Source: Fidelibacterota bacterium UBA1134
GTDB taxonomy: Bacteria; Fidelibacterota; Marinisomatia; Marinisomatales; S15-B10
DNA length: 13,970 nt
Reading direction: 5' to 3'
Assembly: GCA_002311975.1 (NCBI GenBank)
Contig: DCAL01000079.1
Location: 69,061-83,030, forward strand
The notes under the pieces were generated by a model. It saw only the letters and a program-made list of their open reading frames with translations, had not been told where the DNA came from and did not search any database. Each line of letters opens with the position of its first letter. Positions within the stretch are counted from its first letter, which is position 1. The position numbers and the translations under genes are program-made. Below are positions 6,500 to 13,970 of this stretch, one piece after another.

Positions 6500-8646
6500 G
6501 CGCCCGGAAGATCGCCCATCCTGATGGGGAGTCTGCGAATCCTTTTTCCGGAGGCGGCAAAGACCGCATTTGCCACGGCGGGTGCTATGGGTGGCAGGCC
6601 GGGTTCACCGACGCCCGTTGGCGGTTCGCTGCTGTTCACAAGGTACACTTCGATCTCCGGAGTCTCATCGATCCGTAATAATGGGAAGTCGTGAAAGTTG
6701 CTCTGGGCGACTCGTCCCCTTTCAATGGTAATTTCTCCCTTCAGCGTGGCGGAAAGTCCGTAAACGATTCCACTTTCCATCTGAGCTTTCACAATAGAAG
6801 GATTTACCACCTGACCGCAATCGATGGCACAGACCACCCGATGCACTCTTAAATCGTCGTTTTCGACTGACACTTCAGCGACTTGCGCAACGTAGGAGCC
6901 GAATGAAGCGTGGCACGAAATGCCGCGGTAGCGACCGATGGGCGGCTTAGTATTCCAGCCTGATTCCTCAGCCGCCAGATGCAAGACTCCGGCGTCCCGC
7001 GGAGAATTTGATAGAAGTTCCAGTCGGAATTCGAAGGGGTCCTTCTCAGCCGCGGTGGCTAATTCGTCAATAAAACACTCGGTGGCAAAAGCGTTCTGGG
7101 AGTCGTACACCGAACGCCACCAGCCGACAGGAATGGCCGTATTCGCCATCTTGTAATCGACGAGAATATTGGGGATGTTGTAGGCGACATTCTTGGCGCC
7201 TTCCAAGGCAACTTTATCAAGTTTCTCCCTGAATGGAACGGGAAATGTTACATAGCTGGAAAATATGATGGACGGCGCCACTACTCTGTGGGTCAATGCG
7301 GTGACGTCGCCATGCTCGTTCAATCCTCCTTTGAGAATATGACGGCTGACGGGTCTGTAATAATCGTGCTGCATGTCGTCTTCCCGCGCCCAGAGGAGTT
7401 TGACAGGTTTAGTTATCCTCTTGGATATTTCCACCGCATCAGAGACGAAATCGTTGAAACTGCGCCGGCCGAAACCGCCACCGAGAAAGGTCACGTTTAA
7501 TTCAACTTTCTCTATCGGTAATCCTGTTATCTTGGCGGCGTCTTTCTGTGCACGTTGAGGGAGTTGTGTGGGCGCCCAGATCTTGCACATGTCATTCCTG
7601 ACATCCGCCACACAACACATCGGTTCCATGGTGGCGTGAGCTTGGAATGGGGCCTCATATACCGCATCGATAATCTTGGCCGATTCACTCAGAGCTCTCT
7701 TGGCATTGCCGGCTTTCCTGCCCACTGCACCCTTTTTCTTGCTGCGGGAGATAAGCATCTCATCAATCTTGCTGCTGTCCAGATCACCGGTGGCGCCCTC
7801 ATCCCAGATGATATCCACTGCTTTTCTGCCCTCAAAGCTATTCCAAGTGGACTCCGCGACTACAGCCAGACCTTCTTCAATTTCGAATACATCCAAGACG
7901 CCATCGATCTGCATCGCCTTTCTCGAATCAAAACTTTTTAGTTTACCGCCAAAGATAGGACAGCGAACCACCGTGGCGTGGACCATTCCCGGGATTTCGA
8001 TGTCCATGGCAAATGTGGCTGTGCCGTCCACTTTTTGCGGTGTATCCGTACGGGGGATGTTCTTGCCAATAATTGTAAATTCTTCTGCGCTCTTTAAGGA
8101 CACTTTTGGAGGAACAGGCAGTTTTGCTGCGCTCGTGGTCAGGTCGCCATATGCAAGTTTCCTTTCGGATTTACTGTGAATTACGGCGCCGTTTTCCGTG
8201 TAACATTCACTCTTATTGACCATCCACTGCCGGGATGCCGCTTCCAGCAACATCTCACGGGCCGTGGCTCCTGCCTTCCGCAGCGGTGTCCACAAAGTTC
8301 GCACCGAGCGGCTGCTGCCCGTGCTCTGACTGCCGTACCTGTCCGGGTGAGCGGGAGCCTGCGACACCTGAACCTGCGACCAATCCAGATCCATCTCATC
8401 AGCGATGATCATGGGCAGCGATGTACGGACGCCTTGTCCCATCTCGGATCGACCGACCGTGAGAGTGACGCTGTTATCGGTATTGATGGCAATCCAGACG
8501 TTGGGCTCGAAAGATTTCTGGGATTCGATTCCCGCCGCCAGCAGTCGGTTCTTTGCCGGCAGGTAGAAGCCGATGACAAGTCCGGCTCCCGCCGCAGAGG
8601 AGACTTTGATGAAGTCTCGCCGGCTGATTGTTGTCTGCTCAGCCAC
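6496..8646 (-). CDS. Tat-exported molybdopterin-binding large subunit of an xanthine dehydrogenase-family hydroxylase (IorB type)
   Basis: The large catalytic subunit carries the molybdenum-cytosine-dinucleotide-type cofactor and hydroxylates aldehydes or N-heterocycles using water. The 716 residues start with a twin-arginine signal: SRRDFIK at 8-14 then a hydrophobic stretch (AAGAGLVIGF). So the folded enzyme is exported to the periplasm. Cofactor motifs include RSEMGQGVRT (66-75), GGGFGRR (389-395), ATMEP and CAIDCGQVVNP. The catalytic Glu681 lies in GVGEPGLPPIAPAVANA. The layout matches isoquinoline 1-oxidoreductase beta and related nicotinate or aldehyde dehydrogenases; the substrate cannot be told. 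Start: GTG 8646 is preferred over GTG 8703 because GAGGAG at 8654-8659 precedes it by 7 bases and it places the Tat motif at the N-terminus. It overlaps the 2Fe-2S gene by 8 bases. No FAD-subunit gene is present. Confidence 0.93.
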   Translation of the reverse strand: MAEQTTISRRDFIKVSSAAGAGLVIGFYLPAKNRLLAAGIESQKSFEPNVWIAINTDNSVTLTVGRSEMGQGVRTSLPMIIADEMDLDWSQVQVSQAPAHPDRYGSQSTGSSRSVRTLWTPLRKAGATAREMLLEAASRQWMVNKSECYTENGAVIHSKSERKLAYGDLTTSAAKLPVPPKVSLKSAEEFTIIGKNIPRTDTPQKVDGTATFAMDIEIPGMVHATVVRCPIFGGKLKSFDSRKAMQIDGVLDVFEIEEGLAVVAESTWNSFEGRKAVDIIWDEGATGDLDSSKIDEMLISRSKKKGAVGRKAGNAKRALSESAKIIDAVYEAPFQAHATMEPMCCVADVRNDMCKIWAPTQLPQRAQKDAAKITGLPIEKVELNVTFLGGGFGRRSFNDFVSDAVEISKRITKPVKLLWAREDDMQHDYYRPVSRHILKGGLNEHGDVTALTHRVVAPSIIFSSYVTFPVPFREKLDKVALEGAKNVAYNIPNILVDYKMANTAIPVGWWRSVYDSQNAFATECFIDELATAAEKDPFEFRLELLSNSPRDAGVLHLAAEESGWNTKPPIGRYRGISCHASFGSYVAQVAEVSVENDDLRVHRVVCAIDCGQVVNPSIVKAQMESGIVYGLSATLKGEITIERGRVAQSNFHDFPLLRIDETPEIEVYLVNSSEPPTGVGEPGLPPIAPAVANAVFAASGKRIRRLPIRMGDLPGA

Positions 8647-9106
8647 GCCGCATCTCCTCAGCCGCCCGGTGAATGGCCTTCCGGATACGCTGGTAGGTGC
8701 CACAGCGGCAAAGGTTCATCTTCATGGCGACATCAATATCACTATCGGTGGGCATGGAATTCTCTCTTAAGAGCGCTGCCGCTGTCATGATCTGCCCCGA
8801 CTGGCAGTAACCACACTGAGGAACATCCTCGGCAATCCACGCTTTCTGAACGGGGTGTAGGCCGTCTTGCGACAACCCCTCGATGGTAGTGATTTCCTGA
8901 TCCTCGGCGTATTCTATAGTGGTCATACAAGAGCGGGTCGGTTCACCGTCCAGATGGATGGTGCAGGTGCCGCATAATCCGCGGCCACAACTGTATTTCG
9001 TGCCGGTTAGGCCCAAGTCATCTCTGAGGACCCAGAGAAGGGGAGTGTCAGGGGCGACGCTGACACTTTGCTCTTTGCCGTTAACTGTGAGTATGAAGCG
9101 GGGCAT
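8639..9106 (-). CDS. 2Fe-2S iron-sulfur small subunit of the molybdenum hydroxylase
   Basis: This 155-residue protein passes electrons from the molybdenum site through two [2Fe-2S] clusters. The N-terminal plant-ferredoxin-type cluster is ligated by Cys40, Cys45, Cys48 (SCGRGLCGTC) and Cys60. The C-terminal four-helix cluster is ligated by Cys98, Cys101 (CGYCQSGQ), Cys133 and Cys135 (CRCGTYQR). The length and domain order are typical of CoxS/IorA/XdhS subunits. It has no signal peptide of its own, so it presumably reaches the periplasm bound to the Tat-tagged large subunit. The start ATG 9106 has no clear Shine-Dalgarno. It follows the AlkA gene by 73 bases and overlaps the large-subunit gene by 8 bases. 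Confidence 0.95.
   Translation of the reverse strand: MPRFILTVNGKEQSVSVAPDTPLLWVLRDDLGLTGTKYSCGRGLCGTCTIHLDGEPTRSCMTTIEYAEDQEITTIEGLSQDGLHPVQKAWIAEDVPQCGYCQSGQIMTAAALLRENSMPTDSDIDVAMKMNLCRCGTYQRIRKAIHRAAEEMRRG
8654..8659 (-). promoter_or_regulatory. Ribosome binding site inside the 2Fe-2S gene, deciding the large-subunit start
   Basis: The minus strand reads GAGGAG here, 7 bases before GTG 8646 and within the last codons of the 2Fe-2S subunit (Glu-Glu-Met). It supports coupled synthesis of the two subunits and rules against the GTG at 8703. Confidence 0.7.
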
Positions 9107-9179
9107 TTAAAGCTAGCCGAAGGTAGTGATGGGGTGATAAGAGATTCAAGGAATTTTCGTTCTCTTCACGATGAATCAT

Positions 9180-10046
9180 TTACTCAAACCCATGCCACAG
9201 ATAATACGTCACCAGCCCCCGCCACGGCCGCCACGATTCTGAAAGATCCCGCACTTCAGCCTCCGTTGGGCGATGTTCTAAACCATAGCACCGCTGAACC
9301 GCCTTCTGAAGTCCAATGTCAGCCGCCGGCACTATATCTGCCCGGCCGTAGCCAACCATAGCGGCATACTCGGCCGTCCATCTTCCGACGCCGTATATCG
9401 ATATGAGTTCTTCCAGCAGAGTCCCGTCTCCAAGTCTTGACCAGTCTTGCAGCGGATATTTACCGCTCATCACGCCTCTCGCCAGTTCGATGATGTATCT
9501 GCTCTTGGCGCCGGAGTATTGCAGCGAACGCAGGGCATTATTTTTGAGTTTTGCCAGCTGTGACGGTTCAGGGAATGACATCAGATCCGCTACACCAGCC
9601 GTCCAACATCTCCCGTACGACGTGATGAGCCGCCGTTTCAGAGTGGTGGCAAAAGAGGTGTTCAGTTGCTGATCGGTAATGGCGGTAACAAGAGCCTCGA
9701 ACGGGGTCGATTTCTGAAACATGGTAAGTCCGGCCAGTCTGTCAATTAGTTGCACCAGATTGGTGTCGCGTCTTGCGAATTCATGAAAAGCGTTCATGTC
9801 CTGATAAAAGTCAAATTTCCGCTTGAGTTGTTCAGTAATGGATGACCTAACTTCTGAACTTTCGTGGTCGAGTTCAACTTCAAGAGACTTCCTTCCTGTC
9901 TGACGAACAGACACGAGAATACCACAAAGAACGGTCTGGTAGATATCGCCATCCAGCTTTTCGGTCAGGCCAAACGGTTCCCGTGTCAGATCTTGAAGGC
10001 CGCGGTAGAGATCAAAAGTGAATGGCGCTCTGAGTTTGAACCTCAA
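9180..10046 (-). CDS. DNA-3-methyladenine glycosylase II-like (AlkA, HhH-GPD superfamily)
   Basis: The 288-residue cytoplasmic enzyme excises alkylated bases (3-methyladenine and others), starting base excision repair. The N-terminal part (1-110) fits the divergent AlkA N-domain. The HhH-GPD core has TAITDQQLN at 121-129, the helix-hairpin-helix ELISIYGVGRWTAEYAAM at 213-230, and PAADIGLQKAV with catalytic Asp243. The C-terminal ESWRPWRGLVTYYLWH matches the AlkA tail. No Cys cluster for a 4Fe-4S site is present, so it is not an EndoIII or MutY. The start is TTG 10046, overlapping the stop of the DMT permease (TTGA, 4 bases), with no clear Shine-Dalgarno; coupling is likely. The gene name alkA is probable but not certain within the AlkA/Mag subgroup. 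Confidence 0.9.
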   Translation of the reverse strand: MRFKLRAPFTFDLYRGLQDLTREPFGLTEKLDGDIYQTVLCGILVSVRQTGRKSLEVELDHESSEVRSSITEQLKRKFDFYQDMNAFHEFARRDTNLVQLIDRLAGLTMFQKSTPFEALVTAITDQQLNTSFATTLKRRLITSYGRCWTAGVADLMSFPEPSQLAKLKNNALRSLQYSGAKSRYIIELARGVMSGKYPLQDWSRLGDGTLLEELISIYGVGRWTAEYAAMVGYGRADIVPAADIGLQKAVQRCYGLEHRPTEAEVRDLSESWRPWRGLVTYYLWHGFE

Positions 10047-10930
10047 ATTGGTCGAGGGGTTTTTTGCTGCGTGTTGATGATGAACACTCCGATCAGAAGC
10101 AGCATTGAACCGAGAATCATCCGGGATGTGAAAGTTTCACCGAGTATCGCCCATCCAAGAAGTGAGGCCAGCACCGGAGGGACGAGAGCGATGGTCGAAA
10201 CTTGGGTAACGGTCAGTTGCGAGAAAAGCCAGAGATAGATAGACCATGTGATGAGGGTGCCGAAGATGACAAGGTAAACGAGGGCCGAGATGTTGGTGAT
10301 GTTCCAAGCGAAAGAGGCCGGATTCTCCATGGCGAAGGAGAGAGGGATCAGGATGACAGCAGCGATTGTCTGCGCCGCCACGTTTAAGTGCAGCGAGGGA
10401 ACTTCCGCCTGATGGCGCTTGAACAAGACATTGGGCCATGCAGCAATCAGTACCGCCGCGAGAAGAGCCGCTGTTCCAATAGTTCTGGATCCCGTCAGTG
10501 CCCCTTCTTCCTGAGCAAAGATGAGCACAGTTCCGAGGAGTCCTGTTGCGCCTCCCAACAGTTTCTTCAATGTCAGTGGATCACCCTGGATCATGAAGTG
10601 AGCCAGCAACGCCACAAAGATGGGAAGCAGTGCCCACATAATTGCTGATACGCCTATCTGGATATGTTGTGTTCCCCAGTACGTCAGCGAGTATGAGGTG
10701 GCAAAATTCAACACCCCAAAGGCGAGGTAGACTCTTATGGCGTTGGGTGTCAGCGTAAGTCGCTCGCCCCGGTGCAGGAAGATAGCCCACAGAATCAGCG
10801 CCGACAGCCCAAAGCGGAGACCGACGCCGAGAATGGGGGGTGTTCCCCGCAGGCTGATCTTGATGGCAAGCCATGTGCTTCCCCAGATGAGGGCCAGGAG
10901 AGAGTAGAGAATCAGGACTTTAGGCCGCAT
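10043..10930 (-). CDS. EamA/DMT-superfamily transporter
   Basis: The 295-residue inner-membrane protein has about ten hydrophobic segments in two repeated EamA halves (about 5-140 and 150-285). The N-terminus LLALIWGSTWLAIKISLRG is the typical first helix of drug/metabolite transporters. A second-half signature is present in LVPPVLASLLGWAILGETFT. Such permeases usually export amino acids, metabolites or toxic compounds. The substrate cannot be determined here. The stop overlaps the TTG of the AlkA gene by 4 bases. Only 70 bases separate it from secF upstream, so it may also ride on the secDF transcript. No Shine-Dalgarno is visible at ATG 10930. Confidence 0.88.
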   Translation of the reverse strand: MRPKVLILYSLLALIWGSTWLAIKISLRGTPPILGVGLRFGLSALILWAIFLHRGERLTLTPNAIRVYLAFGVLNFATSYSLTYWGTQHIQIGVSAIMWALLPIFVALLAHFMIQGDPLTLKKLLGGATGLLGTVLIFAQEEGALTGSRTIGTAALLAAVLIAAWPNVLFKRHQAEVPSLHLNVAAQTIAAVILIPLSFAMENPASFAWNITNISALVYLVIFGTLITWSIYLWLFSQLTVTQVSTIALVPPVLASLLGWAILGETFTSRMILGSMLLLIGVFIINTQQKTPRPI

Positions 10931-11000
10931 AAAGAATGCAATCGGTGAGAAGGTTTCTCAGACGGTATCCCGCCCGGAATATAGCGACAGTGAAATAAAG

Positions 11001-11903
11001 TTACTTCGGTTTAGAAGCTGAGAAGCGTGAACTCCACAGAACGACCACCGGACTGGCGACAAAGACGGAGGAGTATGTCCCCACGATAACACCCACCATC
11101 ATTGCGAATGCGAAGTAGCGTATAACTTCGCCGCCGGCAAGCCAAAGTGTGAATACAACAACGAATGTTGTCAGAGAAGTGATGACAGTCCGGGAGAGTG
11201 ATTCATTGATGCTTCTGTTGAAAATGGTAGTCTGCGCTTCATTTTTCAGACGCTTCAAATTTTCCCGTACACGGTCAAACACAACAATTGTGTCATTGAG
11301 TGAATAACCGACAATAGTCAGGAAAGCCGCGATAATGGCCAGTGAAATCTCATAATCCATGATGGAGAAGATTCCAAGCGTAATAACCACATCGTGGACT
11401 AATGCAGCGATGGCGCCTATGGCAAACTTAAATTCGAATCGAATAGAGATGTAAATGAGAATGCCGATGATGGCCGAAACGATTGCCAGGAACGCCTTGC
11501 CGCTCAGCTCGGCCCCTATTTTCGGCCCGACGGTTTCCATGCGGCGGAAGTCCGGAGTTTCACCCGGCATAACGGTTATGAGCGCCTGCCGCAGATCATT
11601 AGTGAGCGCCTCTGTCTCCTGACCTTTCTGCAGCCGAATGAGGATTTCGTTGGGAGTTCCAAATGTCTGAACGTCGCTCTTGCCGAGGTTCAGGCTTTCC
11701 AGGGCGCTGCGGATCTTGCCTATATCGGCCTCCTCGAGGAATCGAATCTGAACCAGCGTACCCCCTTCAAAATCGATACTCAGTTTCGGTCCCCCTTGCA
11801 ACAGCAGGGAAATGAGCCCCGCAAGGATGAGAGCGCCTGAGATGACGAATCCGTATCGCCTCATAGCCAGAAAATCGACGTCTGTCTCTTTGATAAATCT
11901 CAT
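11001..11903 (-). CDS. secF: Protein translocase subunit SecF
   Basis: SecF works with SecD and SecYEG, using proton-motive force to complete export of proteins across the inner membrane. The 300-residue protein has the first membrane helix (about 18-36), the periplasmic domain starting DFEGGTLVQIRF (44-55), and five further spans. Conserved SecF motifs are present: VGPKIG (125-130), VHDVVITLGI (169-178), and GYSLNDTIVVFDRVREN, with Asp204 and Asp210 in the proton-path helix. The start ATG 11903 overlaps the secD stop (ATGA, 4 bases), consistent with co-translation. It is followed by 70 bases without a recognisable terminator. Confidence 0.95.
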   Translation of the reverse strand: MRFIKETDVDFLAMRRYGFVISGALILAGLISLLLQGGPKLSIDFEGGTLVQIRFLEEADIGKIRSALESLNLGKSDVQTFGTPNEILIRLQKGQETEALTNDLRQALITVMPGETPDFRRMETVGPKIGAELSGKAFLAIVSAIIGILIYISIRFEFKFAIGAIAALVHDVVITLGIFSIMDYEISLAIIAAFLTIVGYSLNDTIVVFDRVRENLKRLKNEAQTTIFNRSINESLSRTVITSLTTFVVVFTLWLAGGEVIRYFAFAMMVGVIVGTYSSVFVASPVVVLWSSRFSASKPK

Positions 11904-13813
11904 ATGCTTAAAGTCTGAAGGCCCTTGCGGGCTGTAATCATATTAAAGATTGTACGCGTCGCAAATATGGCGGTGAACATAGATATCAGGATACCCCAAA
12001 ACAGCACAATGGCAAAACCTTTTACGGGACCAGTGCCGAACTGCATCAGCACCAGTGCAGCAATAATGGTTGTGACGTTCGCATCGATGATGGTTGTCAG
12101 GGCCCTTGTGTAGCCGCTGTCGATAGCCGCCTTTACAGTTTTTCCTTTCAGTAACTCTTCGCGTATCCGCTCAAAGATGATGACGTTGGCGTCCACGCTC
12201 ATTCCCACTGTCAGGATCAATCCTGCGATACCGGGAAGTGTCAGAGTCGCTTTCAGCATGGCGAGGATGGCGAGGACAAGCATGAGATTCCACAGAAGGG
12301 CGAAGGCGGCAATAATGCCGGAAAGTCTGTAGTAAATAACCATAAATACAAGAACAAGGGACAATCCGATCAATATGGAACGGGTCCCCATAGCAATGGA
12401 ATCCTGACCAAGGGAGGGTCCCACTGTCCGTTCTTCGATTATGTCGACAGGTGCCGGGAGGGCGCCGGCGCGCAGGACTATAGCGATATCTTTTGCCTCC
12501 GCAATGTTGGCGAAGCCTTCTACCTGGGTGCGCCCATCGGTGATCTTGGTACGGATTACGGGCGCCATGTGAACATTCTTATCAAGCACGATCGCAACGC
12601 GTCTTCCTATATTGGCACCTGTCAGCCGGGACCACGTCTTGGCTCCTTCGGAATTCATGTTCAGGTGCACGATGGGCTGACCGTTGTAAAGGTCTTCGTT
12701 GGCCTCCTCTATCACCCCGCCGGTGACGCCCGCGCGAGCTTCCAGATGATAAAGCCTGTAAAATGATTCCCTTTCGCCATCGGGAGTTGTCCATGTCTCT
12801 TTCTTTGTGCTCCAGGCGATACGGGAGTCCCCCGTCATGAGGATAGTTTTGACCTCATCCATCTCAAGAATCTTCTTGACAGCAAACACGTTCTGTGCCT
12901 GAACACCAAGATCGTTCTGAAGCCGCAACAGCAGCGAAGAGAAAGGTCGTTCCTGAAACAGTTGCTCATCCACAAGAACACTTGAGGTATCTTCTTGTGC
13001 GGTATCGTCCACGGCAATCTCGCCAAACAGCTCAGTGAGGGAAACTTCTTTAGAATCTACGACACGCTCTTGCTGTACTGTTGGATCTGTTGTGTCGCCC
13101 TCATCTGTCGCAACTTTTCCATCAATCAGCGCAACAAATTCTTCACTGCCCTTTACAACTTTATCGATCCGGACGAGCATGTCCTGTGTGATTTCCGGAT
13201 TCTTCAACAGTACAAACTCCAGCAGTGCCGTGCTCTCAAGCAGGGCACGGGCCCTTTCGGGATCCTGAATGCCGGCGAGTTCAACAATGATTCTTCTGTT
13301 CCCCTGCTTCTGGATGGTGGGTTCGGATACGCCAAACTGATCAATCCGATTTTGTAGAATTTCCAGCGCCCGGTTAATGGCATCTGTCGCTTCATCCTCC
13401 AAACGGGTGGCGATGTCTAAATTATCCGAGCCGAAATCTGGATAGTACCGCTTGAGCTGTAAATCACGAGCTCTGGCTTCATCCAGGAACAGCCCGATGT
13501 AATCAACCTCTCTATCGAGACTCTTTTCTCTGGCGGCTTCAAGGGCGTTGTTGAATGCCCTGTTCTTGTTGGAAGCGAGGTTATCTACCAGTGTAGGAAT
13601 GTCTACTTCCAGGACAATATGCATACCGCCCTGCAGATCGAGGCCCCGCCGAATTGCTCTGTTTTCCAGCCCTTCCAGCTCACCAGATTCCCTGAGAGAC
13701 GCCTTTTCTTCGGGTGAAAGCGACTGTAGCTTGATGGTGGGAGTGAGGGCATAGACCGCCCAAAGCAGAACGACGCCGAGGATGATTAATCTGGGGGTAT
13801 TTTTTTGAAACAT
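11900..13813 (-). CDS. secD: Protein translocase subunit SecD
   Basis: SecD pairs with SecF as the proton-driven accessory of the Sec translocon. The 637 residues comprise a first membrane helix (about 9-24) and the large periplasmic region beginning RGLDLQGGMHIVLEVD. The P1 head region contains ILQNRIDQFGVSEP and a long acidic stretch (about 220-300). Near the membrane are the conserved GANIGRRVAIVLD and VLRAGALPAPVDIIEERTVGPSLG motifs. The five C-terminal helices include GMSVDANVIIFERIREE, with Asp541 equivalent to the essential proton-path Asp of E. coli SecD. It is longer than Thermus-type domains and close to E. coli SecD in length. It is the first gene of the minus-strand run and diverges from the gene at 13908; no Shine-Dalgarno is seen before ATG 13813. 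Confidence 0.95.
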   Translation of the reverse strand: MFQKNTPRLIILGVVLLWAVYALTPTIKLQSLSPEEKASLRESGELEGLENRAIRRGLDLQGGMHIVLEVDIPTLVDNLASNKNRAFNNALEAAREKSLDREVDYIGLFLDEARARDLQLKRYYPDFGSDNLDIATRLEDEATDAINRALEILQNRIDQFGVSEPTIQKQGNRRIIVELAGIQDPERARALLESTALLEFVLLKNPEITQDMLVRIDKVVKGSEEFVALIDGKVATDEGDTTDPTVQQERVVDSKEVSLTELFGEIAVDDTAQEDTSSVLVDEQLFQERPFSSLLLRLQNDLGVQAQNVFAVKKILEMDEVKTILMTGDSRIAWSTKKETWTTPDGERESFYRLYHLEARAGVTGGVIEEANEDLYNGQPIVHLNMNSEGAKTWSRLTGANIGRRVAIVLDKNVHMAPVIRTKITDGRTQVEGFANIAEAKDIAIVLRAGALPAPVDIIEERTVGPSLGQDSIAMGTRSILIGLSLVLVFMVIYYRLSGIIAAFALLWNLMLVLAILAMLKATLTLPGIAGLILTVGMSVDANVIIFERIREELLKGKTVKAAIDSGYTRALTTIIDANVTTIIAALVLMQFGTGPVKGFAIVLFWGILISMFTAIFATRTIFNMITARKGLQTLSI

Positions 13814-13857
13814 CGCTATAGTCTGCTTATCGAAGAGTGCTGTCGAAGGCGGTGGCG

Positions 13858-13886
13858 AATTTAGCGTGATGTGCTATGGTAAACAA
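13858..13886 (-). promoter_or_regulatory. Possible promoter for secDF
   Basis: On the minus strand TTGTTT (13886-13881) is followed after exactly 17 bases by TAAATT (13863-13858). This gives a sigma-70-like -35/-10 pair of moderate quality; the downstream box also resembles a Bacteroidetes TAnnTTTG element. Transcription would begin about 38 bases before secD. Only the spacing and partial matches support it. Confidence 0.35.
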
Positions 13887-13896
13887 TCACTTTTCT

Positions 13897-13903
13897 GGAG
13901 GAG
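13897..13903 (+). promoter_or_regulatory. Strong ribosome binding site for the right-edge gene
   Basis: GGAGGAG ends 4 bases before ATG 13908. It is one of the two strongest Shine-Dalgarno matches in the window and is the main evidence that the cut-off frame is a gene. Confidence 0.7.
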
Positions 13904-13907
13904 AAAT

Positions 13908-13970
13908 ATGCTATCAGGTATGTCGAATACGACTGTCTTCCACGGCACAATTGCCCCGTCATTTATGACG
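13908..13970 (+). CDS. N-terminal 21 codons of an unrecognised gene (partial)
   Basis: ATG 13908 follows a strong Shine-Dalgarno and opens a frame of 21 codons to the window edge: MLSGMSNTTVFHGTIAPSF and on. There is no clear signal peptide or membrane segment in what is visible. It is transcribed divergently from secD across a 94-base gap. The family cannot be judged from so few residues. Confidence 0.55.
   Translation, partial: MLSGMSNTTVFHGTIAPSFMT

Noticed and set aside
8647..8703. N-terminal extension of the molybdopterin subunit from GTG 8703
   Set aside because: The extension lies wholly in the 2Fe-2S coding region and pushes the twin-arginine motif inward; GTG 8646 with GAGGAG fits better.
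8176..8790. 204-codon open frame on the + strand
   Set aside because: It is antisense to the 2Fe-2S and molybdopterin genes, with the Cys/His/Arg/Ser-rich composition of a shadow frame and no ribosome binding site.
10946..10960. TGAGAA-GGT-TTCTCA mini-palindrome upstream of the DMT permease
   Set aside because: Only six pairs with a 3-base loop and no U tract; such short palindromes are expected by chance.
1..13970. CRISPR arrays, tRNA/rRNA genes, insertion sequences, prophage or defence genes
   Set aside because: No direct-repeat series, cloverleaf-like sequence, transposase or integrase motif was seen on either strand.

Overview
The window most resembles a free-living Gram-negative bacterium of the FCB (Bacteroidetes-related) group. 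The support is: a secreted heme protein with a C-terminal type IX secretion sorting domain carrying the YPNPFNP motif; a POTRA/Omp85 outer-membrane barrel; separate secD and secF genes, with an acidic insertion in SecD; and base composition near 50 % GC by eye. A marine Marinimicrobia (SAR406)-like lineage is my best guess. This rests on the style of the proteins, not on any marker gene, and related lineages (Ignavibacteria, Calditrichota, Latescibacteria) remain possible.

Layout. The left part (1-4512) is on the + strand. It holds the tail of a tiny basic protein and a strong hairpin. Then come a T9SS-exported cytochrome-like protein, an M20 zinc dipeptidase, and an Omp85 outer-membrane protein whose signal peptide lies upstream of any standard start codon. 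The strand ends with a 94-residue single-span membrane protein and a RidA/YjgF-family gene broken by a one-base frameshift. The rest (4523-13813) is a continuous run of minus-strand genes. Read in transcription order it is: secD-secF (overlap 4 nt); an EamA/DMT permease overlapping an AlkA-type DNA glycosylase (4 nt); a 2Fe-2S subunit and a Tat-exported molybdopterin subunit of a molybdenum hydroxylase (overlap 8 nt); an O6-alkylguanine-DNA methyltransferase (overlap 4 nt); a DUF502 membrane protein; and the acyl-phosphate glycerol-3-phosphate acyltransferase PlsY. At the right edge a divergent gene with a strong ribosome binding site begins on the + strand.

How the genes fit together. SecDF, PlsY, Omp85 and the dipeptidase are ordinary envelope and housekeeping functions. 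The stretch from 5981 to 10930 is more suggestive. Two DNA-alkylation repair enzymes of different mechanism (AlkA base excision, Ogt direct reversal) bracket a periplasmic molybdenum hydroxylase and sit with a small-molecule permease, mostly with overlapping reading frames. A detoxification/repair module is an inference, not a demonstrated system. I found no CRISPR array, tRNA, rRNA, transposase, integrase, phage gene or obvious defence system, and no convincing undescribed system. No gene-free stretch exceeds 300 bases; the longest is 148-328.
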